A stretch of 64,000 nt of DNA, taken from positions 2,755,430 to 2,819,429 of the forward strand of contig PJRA01000508.1 of the NCBI GenBank assembly GCA_016987375.1, given 5' to 3'. The notes under the pieces were generated by a model that worked only from the letters and a program-made list of their open reading frames with translations, made no database searches and had not been told where the DNA came from. The number at the start of each line of letters is the position of its first letter. Positions within the stretch are counted from its first letter, which is position 1. The stretch comes from Brachionus koreanus (Eukaryota > Rotifera > Eurotatoria > Ploima > Brachionidae). This document shows positions 11,301 to 21,800 of the stretch, piece after piece. Made by a program: the position numbers and the translations under genes.

Positions 11301-13873
11301 TTTTAAGTCTTGATTTTAAGCCTTTTTAAAGTTTTAGTGCTAAATTTTCTTATGTTAATATGTATATATTTCTTATCTATATATGGTTAATTATCTGATG
11401 TTTCAGAGAAAATATTAGAAATAGTTAAGTTGCAATTACACAATGGAGTAGGATATTCGATATATTTTGATTCGAAACCTTCTTTATATTCTGTAGCGTA
11501 AGCTTTGAGGGATTCGTTCTAAGAGGTTTATTAAAAAAGACTTTTTAGTATAATATATGTTTATTAATAAAAAGTAATGAATCTCAGTTACCATTATATA
11601 TAAATATATAGTCACTTAATGGATGTCATTACTATCTGAGTGAAGGTTAAGGAGAGAGAAATGACTATGAATAATTTGAAGAGAAGAAATAGTAATAATC
11701 TTAATACATCCCTCCCCCTCTAATAAAAACAAATCTACGAAACGCAAATTTTTATTACCATTCTTTATCTTGCGTGCGCAGTTGTATCCTTTTTGGTACT
11801 TGGAATACACCGATCGTGCTCTTTAATTTTTTTTATTTTCAATATTATTTTAAATTATTATTTGAATCAGTTAAATTTATAGTTTGAGTTAAATAAAATA
11901 ATTAAGTAATATTAATTAGATTTAAAAGTAAAAATAGAATAAAATTAATTATGGAATGATTCTAATATTTAATTGACTAGTTAAAATCATAAAATGATTG
12001 TTTGCTATCGTGGCAGTTTGTATCGGCCCTAATTTAAAACCCTTGTGAATTTTTCCGATATGAATACGTAAACCAGATTGGCTTGAAAATTTAGCATTGC
12101 AATTAGAATTCGGTATCTTACAATAAAAATTCCCATCACTGTCTTTTACACATTCAATTGTTACAGCTCCTGACGGTGGCTCTATAATTGTTGCTTTTTC
12201 TGCATTTTCTATGACATCGCTTTCGATTTCGCCAATTTTTTAATTTAATCTGTTGGTACTAGTTTCATTAATCAACTTTTGATAACCACCTGAATCTCCT
12301 ACCTCGGCATCAAATGTTTCTTCCATAATGTTGTAATTTGTATCGTCTGCGACAGCAACTCTTGTGTTATCGGCTTTACTTGGTTGTTGGCCCTCAACCC
12401 GTATTTGAGATTCTGGCTCAATGTTTTTATCAATATCCAGATCAAAAATTACATTTTCTTGGACAGCTTGTTGGTTTTTATTTATGTCCGAAATTTTCTT
12501 TTGAGAAATTTTAAAGAGTGCTTCTTCTGCTGTCATTTTCCTAGCGTCCAAAATATTAACATCCCACCGCCATCACCAATGTAGCGTAAGCTTTGAGGGG
12601 TTCGTGCTAAGAGGTTTATTAAAAAAGACTTTTTAGTATAATATATGTTTATTAATAAAAAGTAATGAATCTCAGTTACCATTATATATAAATATATAGT
12701 CACTTAATGGATGTCATTACTATCTGAGTGAAGGTTAAGGAGAGAGAAATGACTATGAATAATTTGAAGAGAAGACATAGTAATATTCTTACTACAATTC
12801 TTCCACCAGTCTGACAACTAATGGAATAAAAAATTTTGGAGCAATGTGAAATCTTAGTACAAAAATTACAGTACAAAAGGGAAAAACTATATAATTTTTT
12901 TTCCAGCTGCGCAAAAATGGTTCTGTAAAAAGTACAATGTTGTACAAATTTGTACAAACAAATTCTAAATTTTGCATATGCTCTTCATTTTTCTGTAAAA
13001 TGTACATCATTAAAAAAACATTAGATAAAATTTGAACAAAATTGCACAGTTTTTGCAGAGCTTGGAATTCGTTTGTACAAATTTGTACAACATTGTACTT
13101 TTTGCAGAACCATTTTTGCGTAACTGGAAAAAAAATTATAAAGTTTTTCCCTTTTGTACTATAATTTTTGTACTAAGATTTCACATTGCCGATTTTGGAG
13201 CAACTATTTATGATTCATGTTAACTAAAACACTAATGGTTTAGTTACCTAACAAATCAAGTGATATCGACAAAGATGTCGCTATGTCACATCTTCCCCCA
13301 CTTTTATAAAGCGAATGTTATGCTAATGTCGACCGTTTATAGACTATTATTTTTACATAAAAATTAAACTTAAAATCAAATCAGTTTAATTTTAAATAAT
13401 TCAAATTTTTCAATGTTTTATATTTTGTCTTTATGCAGCATGAAAAAAATGAAAGAATTGCCAATTTCTCTTAAACTAGTAAACAAATTTTAATCTCTAT
13501 TTATCTGTCAAATTTATATTAATTTTTATTTTTTAAAGATTCAAAAAATAGATTTGTGCTTAACTTAATTTAATAAATATTTAATTTTTTTTTATTTTTA
13601 GAATCATTGCTTAAATATGCCAACGATTGGAATACAAATACAAAATTTTGTTTGATCGGTCAAATTGTTTTTGAGTTAATAATGCGAAATTTTCCACCTG
13701 AGTTTTTATTAGAAGAGTCTAACACTGAATTCGCTGCAAAAATCATTGAACAATTTTTGCCATACAGCGAGAGACACTTTGCTAGATTGAACAAATTGTC
13801 TCAACAAATCATGTTTATTGACTTTGCATGGCAAAATATGAAATTGGATGATAAAAAATTAGAAAAAAAATAA
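8303..13873 (+). CDS. TBL3: TBL3/UTP13, WD40 protein of the small-subunit processome
   Basis: TBL3 (yeast Utp13) is a tandem WD40 scaffold of the UTP-B complex, acting with U3 snoRNP on pre-18S rRNA in the nucleolus. Five exons: 8303-8322, 8380-8527, 8580-10447, 10498-10703 and 13602-13873. They sum to 2514 bases, 837 residues plus stop (human about 808). The start ATG at 8303 gives MKQIKQ, then the join leads to TGGNICVSSCGKFLFC, the first blade. Exon 3 carries the conserved WKAIHTAPI and many WD repeats such as GSSDYTVKIWDI. Exons 4-5 encode the C-terminal Utp13 domain (KALGLAIHLDKP; YANDWNTNTKFC; LPYSERHFARLNKLSQQ; FAWQNMKL). The donor of intron 4 splits codon K (A/AA). Intron 4 is 2.9 kb, against ~50 bases for the others, because two mobile elements sit in it. 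Confidence 0.96.
11492..11708 (-). repeat. 3' LTR of the miniature element
   Basis: 217 bases, TGT...ACA borders, nearly identical to the repeat at 12580. Differences are few (for example GGATTCGTTC here against GGGTTCGTGC), which suggests fairly recent insertion. Confidence 0.9.
11949..12551 (-). pseudogene. Interior reading frame of the LTR element with a C2H2-like finger, one in-frame stop
   Basis: One continuous frame runs from ATG at 12551 to a stop at 11949, broken only by a TAA at 12240-12242. The first part (103 residues, starting MDARKMTAEEALFKIS) is acidic and without a known fold. The second part, about 96 residues, contains FYCKIPNSNCNAKF followed by GLRIHIGKIH, a C-x6-C...H-x4-H type finger like those in retroelement and transposon proteins. 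It may have been a nucleic-acid-binding Gag-like protein. Readthrough of the stop is possible, but decay is simpler. Confidence 0.55.
12580..12796 (-). repeat. 5' LTR of the miniature element
   Basis: 217 bases, same borders and length as the left copy. The putative primer-binding site lies immediately inside it on the minus strand (plus-strand 12563-12579). Confidence 0.9.
12841..13191. mobile_element. Palindromic foldback element P1
   Basis: Two arms of roughly 135 bases are near-perfect reverse complements (12841-12975 and about 13055-13189), around an ~80-base loop. The ends read GCAATGTGAAATC...GATTTCACATTGCC. ATTTTGGA flanks both sides (12833-12840 and 13192-13199), an 8-9 base target duplication. 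There is no coding capacity. It lies 41 bases from the LTR element, in the same intron. Two clear relatives with GGCA(A/T).GTGAATTTTGG ends occur at 45724 and 53298. Confidence 0.85.
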
Positions 13874-15172
13874 AATTTAACCTGAGCAATTTTTTTAATT
13901 GTAAAAATTTAAATTTTAAACCCAAAATCAATTAATTAATATTTTTTTGCAATATTTATGATATTTAGTAAATTTAAAGCCACATGGGCAAAATATTAGA
14001 AAAGACAAAGGAGAAATTTAGAAGTAAAAAAGACATATTTTAACTAAGCCTAACCAAGTTGTCGATATTTAAAATAATTTATATTTAACAAAATTAGTAT
14101 GAGACTGGTTTTCATTTGATTAATTTTCTAGTGACTTTGACTAAAATTTTGCAGATTTTATACAGAATCTAATGATTTCGCCCCTAATGACCCTCTATTT
14201 TGGTTTTTTTCATACTTCATTTCAGCTCCCGTTAAATTTTGTTTAATTGGGACAAACTCTCAATAAATTTTGATTTTTGCGACAAAATCCATCATTTTTT
14301 GCTTAAATTGTAAAAAGTTGGTGCACAATAAACTTTTCTTAGCTACAAAATAAGCCCTCATTTGTTTTATATAGAAATAATTTTTTTTCTAATATCTGAT
14401 AATATTTAAACGATGAAATAATATTTGCACTATAATAATAATCCAGAAGGTTTATTGTTATTTACTCAAGATTTTACAAAACTTTTTAATGAAACAACAA
14501 GGCCAATTTTAATGAAACAGACTAAGAAAGTAATGCACAGACAGAAACAATCAAAAGAACTCTGAGCAAACATATAAACCCAATAGCTTGCCCAGAGTGC
14601 GGTAGATTGATCTAAAATGAACGTGGTGTGAAATGAACACATCTTAAAAATGCATTAGTAGTACTCTTTGTTTTTTTTTCTCTCTTTTTAAAATTACTTA
14701 AATTAAATTTTATAAAGGTCCCAAAAAATTGAAAACTGATCACATAAATTTTGTTACTGGTCACGAAAATAACAGGTCTAAAATTAAAAACATAAGAAAA
14801 AATTTAAATATGAACAAATTCTTCGAAATTTTGACAAAAATTAGCTAAAATTTTTTAGAAAAAGAGTGGTACCGCATAAGCATGTAAATCTTGCCCCCTT
14901 TTTACTTTTAAAGCATAATAGATTTCTTCATATTTTATTTTTATTATTGAATAAAAATTTTTAAATTTTCAAACTTTGCTTTAGATTTGGCTTAACTTTG
15001 ATATTCTTATATTGCAAAAAAATCTCTCTTTAATAGTACGCTTGCTACGTGAGATGTAGATTTTATCTGAATGCTAAAAAATTACATAGTTGAACTAACA
15101 ATTTTCATCTCAAAAATCTAATATATAATTTTATGCTTTTTAAACTCGAATTCGAGTTTTTTTACTTAGTGC
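13874..15172. other. Intergenic, TBL3 to transposase
   Basis: AT-rich, no gene recognised. It should contain the left end of the downstream transposon, but I could not find a convincing terminal inverted repeat shared with 18481-18800. Confidence 0.45.
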
Positions 15173-17623
15173 TTGCATATTGTAATATTTAATAGCTCGA
15201 CCTATTCTTTGAAAATATATTTGAAACTGCTATACGCCATTTCTTTTTCATTAGCTTTTATTGAAAGCACTATTGAAATGACCATAGAAAATCAACATAA
15301 GACCTATCTGCACCGAAAGCATTGTCCTAAATGTAATAAAAGGTTAGACGTAATCAAAAAAAGACAAGTTGTGACCCTTTACAAGCAAGATATTATCAAT
15401 AAGCTAAATATTTCTAGAGAGCACGCTGAGCCTATACGTACTGGTGACCTTGTTTGCCTACCATGTATAAATAAAACATACAAGGCTAAAACATATGAAA
15501 CGCACAATTCAAACGAGACATTATTGGTTCATGAATTCCATCAAGATGCTGCTGTAAGTGAAGTTTTTGTGTCTTTAATTGACGATACGAGTAATGAGCA
15601 AGAAAATGAGCTAAATAATCCTAATGATTTTGTAGTGAAAGGTCAAGATAATCAAGTGATTGAACCAGATCAAGCTAATTACAGATATTCAATTAATATT
15701 CTAAGAACAGGCGCTTCTCATAAAAAATGTATCATTTGTAATCGATTGAATCAATACCAAAGCCTAGCATTGATATCAGATGAGGCCGTTTTTCATGCGT
15801 ATGTTTATACTGGTATTATAATACCGTTTAAGTGTCGGGCCTGTCCAGAACACTTTAATGAAATTAGGCTGTTTAAAGAAAGCGTTCTTCAGAAAATGAC
15901 TTGCTTTAAAGATACAACTGAGTTATCAAAAGTATCTCTTGAGTCGTTTTTTAGAGAATTCCGTCTGTTTTGTAAGAGTCAATCACTTTTCTCCAAATTC
16001 AAAGACATGACAACTATTACAGAAAAAATGTGTTTAAGTAATACAGGATTTACTAGAAATGAATATTTAGTGATACTTAAAAGTATTAAATCTATGCGCA
16101 GTTCAAGCGAAAGAACCGTCTGTCAAGCTCTAGCAATGTATCTCTTTTGGCTTAAAACAGGACTAGATCAAAAGACTATTTCATCTCATTTTGACTCAAT
16201 TGAACAACAAGATGTAAGTCGATATTGCCAACAAGTAAGAAAGGCTCTAAATGATGATTTTGTCCCACTAAATCTTGGTGCCAGTCATCTCACTCGAGAA
16301 AAATGGTTGATTGAGAATAATATAGTTGCTAAAAAGCTGCATACAACTGATAAAAATCAAATGGTTTTTATAGCTGATGGCACTTATTGTTATTGCGAGA
16401 AAAGTAGTGACAATCAACTTCAAAGATCAACTTATAGTGTACAAAAGAGACGCCATTTAGTGAAGCCGTTTATAATTTGTTCATCAAATGGAAGAAAAGT
16501 CGATATTTATGGTCCATATCAAGCGAGCTTGAATGATGCAGATATAATGAAAATAATTCTAAATAATGATAAAAATCTTTTGAATCTGATTGAACCGAAA
16601 GATGTTTTTCTTTTAGACAGAGGATTTCGTGATTGTATTAGCTTCTTGAATGATAAACAAATCAGAGCCAAAACACCTTGTTTGACTAAAGCAAACAATA
16701 AACAAACAACATTCGAGGCAAATATGACAAGACATGTTACTAAGTGTCGCTGGGTAATAGAAGTAATCAATTCATTTTTGAAGCGCTCATTTAAGGCTCT
16801 ACGAGAGACACAAAATCAAATGTTGAATCACATAATCGATGACTATCGAGTTGCTGGTTCTTTAGTCAATTTATTCTCCGAAAGGTTAACTTCAGATGAG
16901 AAAGATGCTGATATGGTTGTCTCCAAGATGCAAGAGAGTTTAAATCAAATAAATGAACTGGAAATTATTGTCTCTGATTTAAAGCTTCATAAGAAGAGTA
17001 AATTCATTAAAATCGATATTTTAAAAGTAGATGATTTCCCAAAGCTCTCAGAAGATCAACTTAAATTGATTGCGCTGGATACCTTTGAATTAAGAATGTG
17101 TGTAAGCTATTTAAATGAGGCATTAAGTGATGGTGAATTTGAGATTCAAATAAATGATTTTGTCATTAGCCATATTGACTGCAAGATAATATTTACAAGA
17201 ATTCAATCAAGACACACAAATTCAACAAAGTATAAAACTTACATAAGATATAATTCGGTTAAAGACGGAATCGGAAAAATTATTGATTCTTTTTGTGACT
17301 GTTTATCTGGCATGAGAAAATCTGGATGTGTCCACTCTTTAAGTATAATTTACTATCTTAGTTATGGCCGATATCTTGATGAGTTGCCTCGACAAAAAGT
17401 TAATCTAAGGACAATTTTTCGTCATTTTGATGATTCGCATAACGATATCGAATTAAGCGGAGCTCATAAGAAAAAAATATGGTCTAAAGCAAACTCGCAG
17501 ATATCGCATGCTAAAATTCGGCGTATTACATCAGACAAATCTGATGATCAAAAGTCTGATGATTTCGAATCTATGTATAAAAAATCATACGAAAAGGTCC
17601 CTTTTGAAACAATTATTCTCTGA
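15173..17623 (+). CDS. DDE_Tnp_4-type transposase with N-terminal zinc motifs and C-terminal SWIM finger
   Basis: Intact 816-residue frame; the likely start is the inner ATG at 15278 (MTIENQHKTYL), because the 35 residues before it look non-conserved. The N-terminal third has CPKC, CLPC, CIIC and CRAC pairs, probably zinc-binding DNA-recognition modules. The catalytic part shows the DDE_Tnp_4 (IS5/Harbinger-like) signature: IADGTYCYCEKS near residue 400, LLDRGFRD near 480 and RWVIEVINSFLKR near 528, supplying D, D and E. Near residue 709, CDCLSGMRKSGCVH is a CxC...CxH SWIM zinc finger. The gene has no introns, unlike its neighbours. Harbinger-type transposases cut and paste DNA; the SWIM part probably binds DNA or protein. 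Confidence 0.88.
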   Translation: MHIVIFNSSTYSLKIYLKLLYAISFSLAFIESTIEMTIENQHKTYLHRKHCPKCNKRLDVIKKRQVVTLYKQDIINKLNISREHAEPIRTGDLVCLPCINKTYKAKTYETHNSNETLLVHEFHQDAAVSEVFVSLIDDTSNEQENELNNPNDFVVKGQDNQVIEPDQANYRYSINILRTGASHKKCIICNRLNQYQSLALISDEAVFHAYVYTGIIIPFKCRACPEHFNEIRLFKESVLQKMTCFKDTTELSKVSLESFFREFRLFCKSQSLFSKFKDMTTITEKMCLSNTGFTRNEYLVILKSIKSMRSSSERTVCQALAMYLFWLKTGLDQKTISSHFDSIEQQDVSRYCQQVRKALNDDFVPLNLGASHLTREKWLIENNIVAKKLHTTDKNQMVFIADGTYCYCEKSSDNQLQRSTYSVQKRRHLVKPFIICSSNGRKVDIYGPYQASLNDADIMKIILNNDKNLLNLIEPKDVFLLDRGFRDCISFLNDKQIRAKTPCLTKANNKQTTFEANMTRHVTKCRWVIEVINSFLKRSFKALRETQNQMLNHIIDDYRVAGSLVNLFSERLTSDEKDADMVVSKMQESLNQINELEIIVSDLKLHKKSKFIKIDILKVDDFPKLSEDQLKLIALDTFELRMCVSYLNEALSDGEFEIQINDFVISHIDCKIIFTRIQSRHTNSTKYKTYIRYNSVKDGIGKIIDSFCDCLSGMRKSGCVHSLSIIYYLSYGRYLDELPRQKVNLRTIFRHFDDSHNDIELSGAHKKKIWSKANSQISHAKIRRITSDKSDDQKSDDFESMYKKSYEKVPFETIIL

Positions 17624-17653
17624 GAAAAAAAATTAAAAAATGTTTACAAACAT

Positions 17654-18480
17654 ATGAAAATTAATTCCAATGAAGAATTAGTTTTAGATGAATTTGCTAA
17701 ACGAATCCCAAGATGGGGGACCTCCCATTTGGACAAATATATGTCGAATTTGGTAAAAATTGAGATCAAAGACACATGCACTATTGACTTTTTTTTATTG
17801 AGTTTTTGGACCATGACTAAACTCTCGGAATTTTTTCAAAGACTTCAAAAAACACTGGAAGTAGAAAAAATACTTGGTAGAATTATAGAGCTTATAGATA
17901 ATGCTCTGATGGATGAAGCTAGAATAGTATGCATTTATGACTTATGTAGACTGAGACCCTCGCATTAAAATGGTGTTCATACGATCTCAACATATGGCTC
18001 TGAATATGAATATATAATATCTAAACTAAGAGAAGTTCAAATCTATAAGAGTATTGAAAGCTGTTATAATTGTGTCTCAAAAGAGAATATCTTATCTCTG
18101 ATTTATTCATTTCAAAGCGTTTTAGCTCGCAAATAACTTTAAATTGTTCTGATGATCGAATATGTAGAAAATGTTTGTCAAAGAAGAATCAAATTATTCA
18201 ATTTGTAAATAATCCTTCATTTATTTTTCTGCAATCAGAGCCTGACTCAGATATTATAAAAATAACTGATTTACCATTAAAACTGAAAATAAGTGAAAAT
18301 AATTTCAATTTATTATGTGCCACGTTTAGAAGTGGTAATCATTTCAGAGGAATTTTTTTTCTAAATAAGAAATTCTATTTAGTGGATGATATGGCACCCG
18401 ACTTCCTATCTGAAGCTATACCAAGACATTCAATTAATTCAGTATTTATTATCGAACTTAAATCGAATAAAATTGTATAA
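17654..18480 (+). pseudogene. Damaged USP-like cysteine protease frame downstream of the transposase
   Basis: Starts 30 bases after the transposase stop and in the same frame. A TAA at 17966-17968 interrupts the frame, which then reads on (GVHTISTYGSEYEYIISK) to a stop at 18136. The rest continues in another frame from about 18120 to 18480. Joined by eye, the order resembles ubiquitin-specific proteases: a Cys box (KDTCTIDFFLLSFW), two CxxC pairs (CYNC; CRKC) like the USP zinc ribbon, and a His box (FNLLCATFRSGNHF...FYLVDDM). I infer a peptidase carried by the transposon and now broken. The USP assignment rests on motif order only. Confidence 0.5.
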
Positions 18481-18881
18481 AAATTTAACACAATGACGTT
18501 TTCATTTTTTTTTCTTGACAAATTTTTAAACAATTAATTGTATGAGAAATAAATCTAGCAATGTTTAAGTTTTTTTAAGTGATTTTCTTCTATGGACTTA
18601 TTGGTTACATTACCAAACGAGTTAACCAAAATAAATGATTCTAATATAAACAAGTCTTAATGCTCTATCTTTTTATGATCTCAATTTCTGTTAATTATTA
18701 TGGTAAAATTCCGGGGCATGAATCTCAGATTTATGTGGTAATAGTCTTTAACTTAATTGAAGGAGCTTTTCAACCCTTTTTTCCTACTTGTTTCTAGCAT
18801 CCAAATACAAAAAAATATAAAATTTTATTTAGAATTTGATTTAAATATAATTTAAAAATTATTAAAACTTATTAAAAATAA
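18481..18881. other. Intergenic, transposon end to SLC5 3' end
   Basis: No gene seen. The right terminus of the transposon probably lies here but was not identified. Confidence 0.45.
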
Positions 18882-21800
18882 TTAGGTAGAATTATCTTCC
18901 GTAAGTTCAATGGATTTTTGTTTGAATTCAATATCTACTTTGTTTTGACCAAATTTTTTCTTGTTCCAAATATTTAAATCAAACAAATATTCTGGCTTAA
19001 TTGGTTTTATTTCAATCCATTTCATTTTTTCGACAAGCAGACTTATAACAATGCCAAAAAAATATGAAATTATACACGCACATAAAGAATAATAAAGATA
19101 CGATAACTGTGGTAAAAGTGAACTTCACATATTAAAAATTAATTTTCAACTAAATTAAATTTATCAAAATTTACCTATCGTCATTTTCAATTGGAGAAAT
19201 TAAACTTGTTGTTGGAGTTTTAGTTGTATTGGTACATCCATTTGTGGAAACAGGTTTTAGACCACTGGTTTTATTGTACAATATTCCAATTATACCCAAA
19301 TAAATACTACCAATCGTGCTTAGAATTAATCCAACTATTGCTCCCTTGTAGCAAACAACATGGAATTTTCTTTACATATTTTGACTTTAAAAACTTACAA
19401 CCCAGTTTGCTTTTTTGATAAACATTCCAAGAGAAATTACACCAAGAAGAGGTCCGCCTAGCAAACCGAATATACTCGAAGTAAGTTGCATCACAGTATT
19501 ACCAAAAAATTGGCAAGCAAACGCCATTCCTATTGCAGCCAGACCAAAAAATAATGCTTTCGAATTTTTAAAAATTAAAAAATTATTCCAACATAAAAAA
19601 AATCATACCAATGGCTTTGGTTGTGTATGTTGCTGTTTTTTCTGTTAATGAAACACCATATTTGTTTTTATAGAAAGGCTTCACAAAGTCTGTTATACAT
19701 ACTGCTGCCAGAGAGTTCATACCAGTTGAGATAGTGCTTTTTTAAATATATTAATAAATAAATTGTATTTTGTAAATTTGAAAGCAAATTACCTAAGAGC
19801 AGCGCTGTAGATTGTTGCTACAAAAAGACCTGGAAAGCCATGAAATTGACCCAAAATATCCAATACCAAAAAGGGCAAAATCTGAATTCAAAAATTAAAA
19901 ATTTTAAAAATTATGCATAATTTTAATCTTGCTTGTTCTCCTTTTTTTATTGTACCAATTGTCAAAATATCACAATCATAGTATTTAGCATAGGCAATTA
20001 AACCACTTAGACAAATTAATGTTTGAAGGAAAAACACTCCAACTAGATTAACAAATAATGCTCTTTTAGAAAAATATATATATCAGAATATGATTAACTA
20101 AAATATTCAAATAAAAAAAAAAATTTTTTGGCATATTCGAAGCGAGTTTTTTTTTAATTTGATACAAAAGACCTAATGTTTGAAAATTGAAGGAAAAGAG
20201 CTTAATTGTCCCTTTTCCTATGTAAAATTTCAGTTGCCCTAAGACTAATAATCAACACTCAAATGCTTTTAATCAATTCAGACCGAAATAATGTCAAACT
20301 TTATAAAAAATATTTTTATTTATTAAAATGTGATATCTTTTTTTTTAATTGATATAAAAAAGAATACTAATTGATATCTTAATATTTTCATTTGAATTTT
20401 ATTTGGTATCAAAAATATTTGACAGCTTTTTAACAGTTAAATTTTCTATATTATTGACCCTGATTTTAGGAAATGGTACATGTACCGGTCCAAAGAGGAC
20501 GACCCCCTTGGTTCCAAAAATAAAACATCGGCTCAAAAAAATAATCTAAACACAATTTTCTTGTAATAAAAAATAACTTTTCACTTTATTTTTTTTTTTC
20601 AAAATCTTAATTTTTTAAATAAAAGTATATAATAAAATACAAGTATTTATTTAGTTTTAATTTAAATTAAAATTTTATGCTGGTGTATTCTATTAAGATT
20701 TTACTAGATTAGAATTTGTAAAGAAAAGCTTGAATGCGTAGAAGGTGAAAATGTGCTTAAAGTAAGAAGATTACAAGATTATGATAACAGAAATCAATGG
20801 TTGGACCCATTTCAACAAGCTCAGTAAGTCGTGAAAAAAAAGAGAGGCTTTGATAAAAGTGATGTTGTATGCTTGATAGAGTTTTTAAGAGGTAATACTA
20901 CTCGCTGTTAGGCAGTAGATTATAATGGTTCATATTTTGAAGATAAGCTTACTAATACTTTTTTTTCATAAATTACCACCAATGCTGAAACAAGTGTTAT
21001 TAAGTTAAATTAAATTAAATTATTAATTAGTTACTTTGCAGCATATTGCCATTTTTTGACTGCCATGTAACGTTGAATTGAACCTTGATTGGCTCCATAT
21101 ACTGTTAAGTCGGTAAAAAACGAACCAAAAAATAAAGCCCACGTAGAATGTCTTACAAAGGGACTTGGGTTAAAACTTGGAAAAATTATTTATTAATAAA
21201 TTTCTGATAAAAATTTATAGGTTACTTAAAAAATTCAATTCGATTGGATTCTTCGGCTCTTCTCCAAACTTCTACCATTCCCCCGGGAATTTCAATAATT
21301 CCTTTTATTATCAATACAGTGAGTCCTTGAATTTTATATTTTAAAGTTTAAAATATTGCACAAAATTTTATAGTTTACCAATAAACATTATGCCCACCTG
21401 GAATGTATCTATCCAAACAGTTCCCTAGAATAAAAATTCATAATTGTAAAAAAAAAAGCTCAACTAGAAGTTACTCTTAATCCACCTGCAACTGTGTATA
21501 AAGCACAAATGCCACCAGTTCCAACTATTATAAATAAATATGTATTTTTTATTTTTATATTTTTGAAAAAAAAAGTTTTTAAATACCTATTGAATAAAAC
21601 AAAGGAATTCCGGTGACTAAATTTATTAAATAAATAAAATTTAGTTTTAGCTTTTTATGTTAGAAAAATAAAAATACCTTGTTCAATTGCTAGTGATGGA
21701 GAATAGAGTGCTACAGACATGTAAAAAAACTTTTTTTTTAAAAAAAAAACAAAAATTAATAAAAAAGCTCTTTAATAAGCTTAAATTTAATTAACCATTT

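Larger units (their letters stand above)
11492..12796 (-). mobile_element. Miniature LTR retroelement (1305 bases) in TBL3 intron 4
   Basis: Two direct repeats of 217 bases (11492-11708 and 12580-12796) are nearly identical and begin TGTAGCG and end ...TACA, the TG..CA rule. The 4-base ATTC flanks both outer ends (11488-11491 and 12797-12800), a target duplication. On the minus strand the right repeat is the 5' LTR. It is followed by TTGGTGATGGCGGTGGG, whose TGG start suits a tRNA primer-binding site. A purine-rich tract (AGAGGGGGAGGGA, plus-strand 11709-11721) lies directly before the 3' LTR. The 871-base interior has no reverse transcriptase, protease or integrase, so it needs another element for mobility. 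It lies antisense to TBL3. Confidence 0.9.

Noticed and set aside
12700..13223. Several short frames on both strands with similar phrases (VCTNLYNIVLF)
   Set aside because: They are the two arms of palindrome P1 read on opposite strands, which explains the similarity; no gene.
14560..18800. Terminal inverted repeats of the DDE/SWIM transposon
   Set aside because: I compared both flanks by eye and found no convincing pair, so the element borders are left open.
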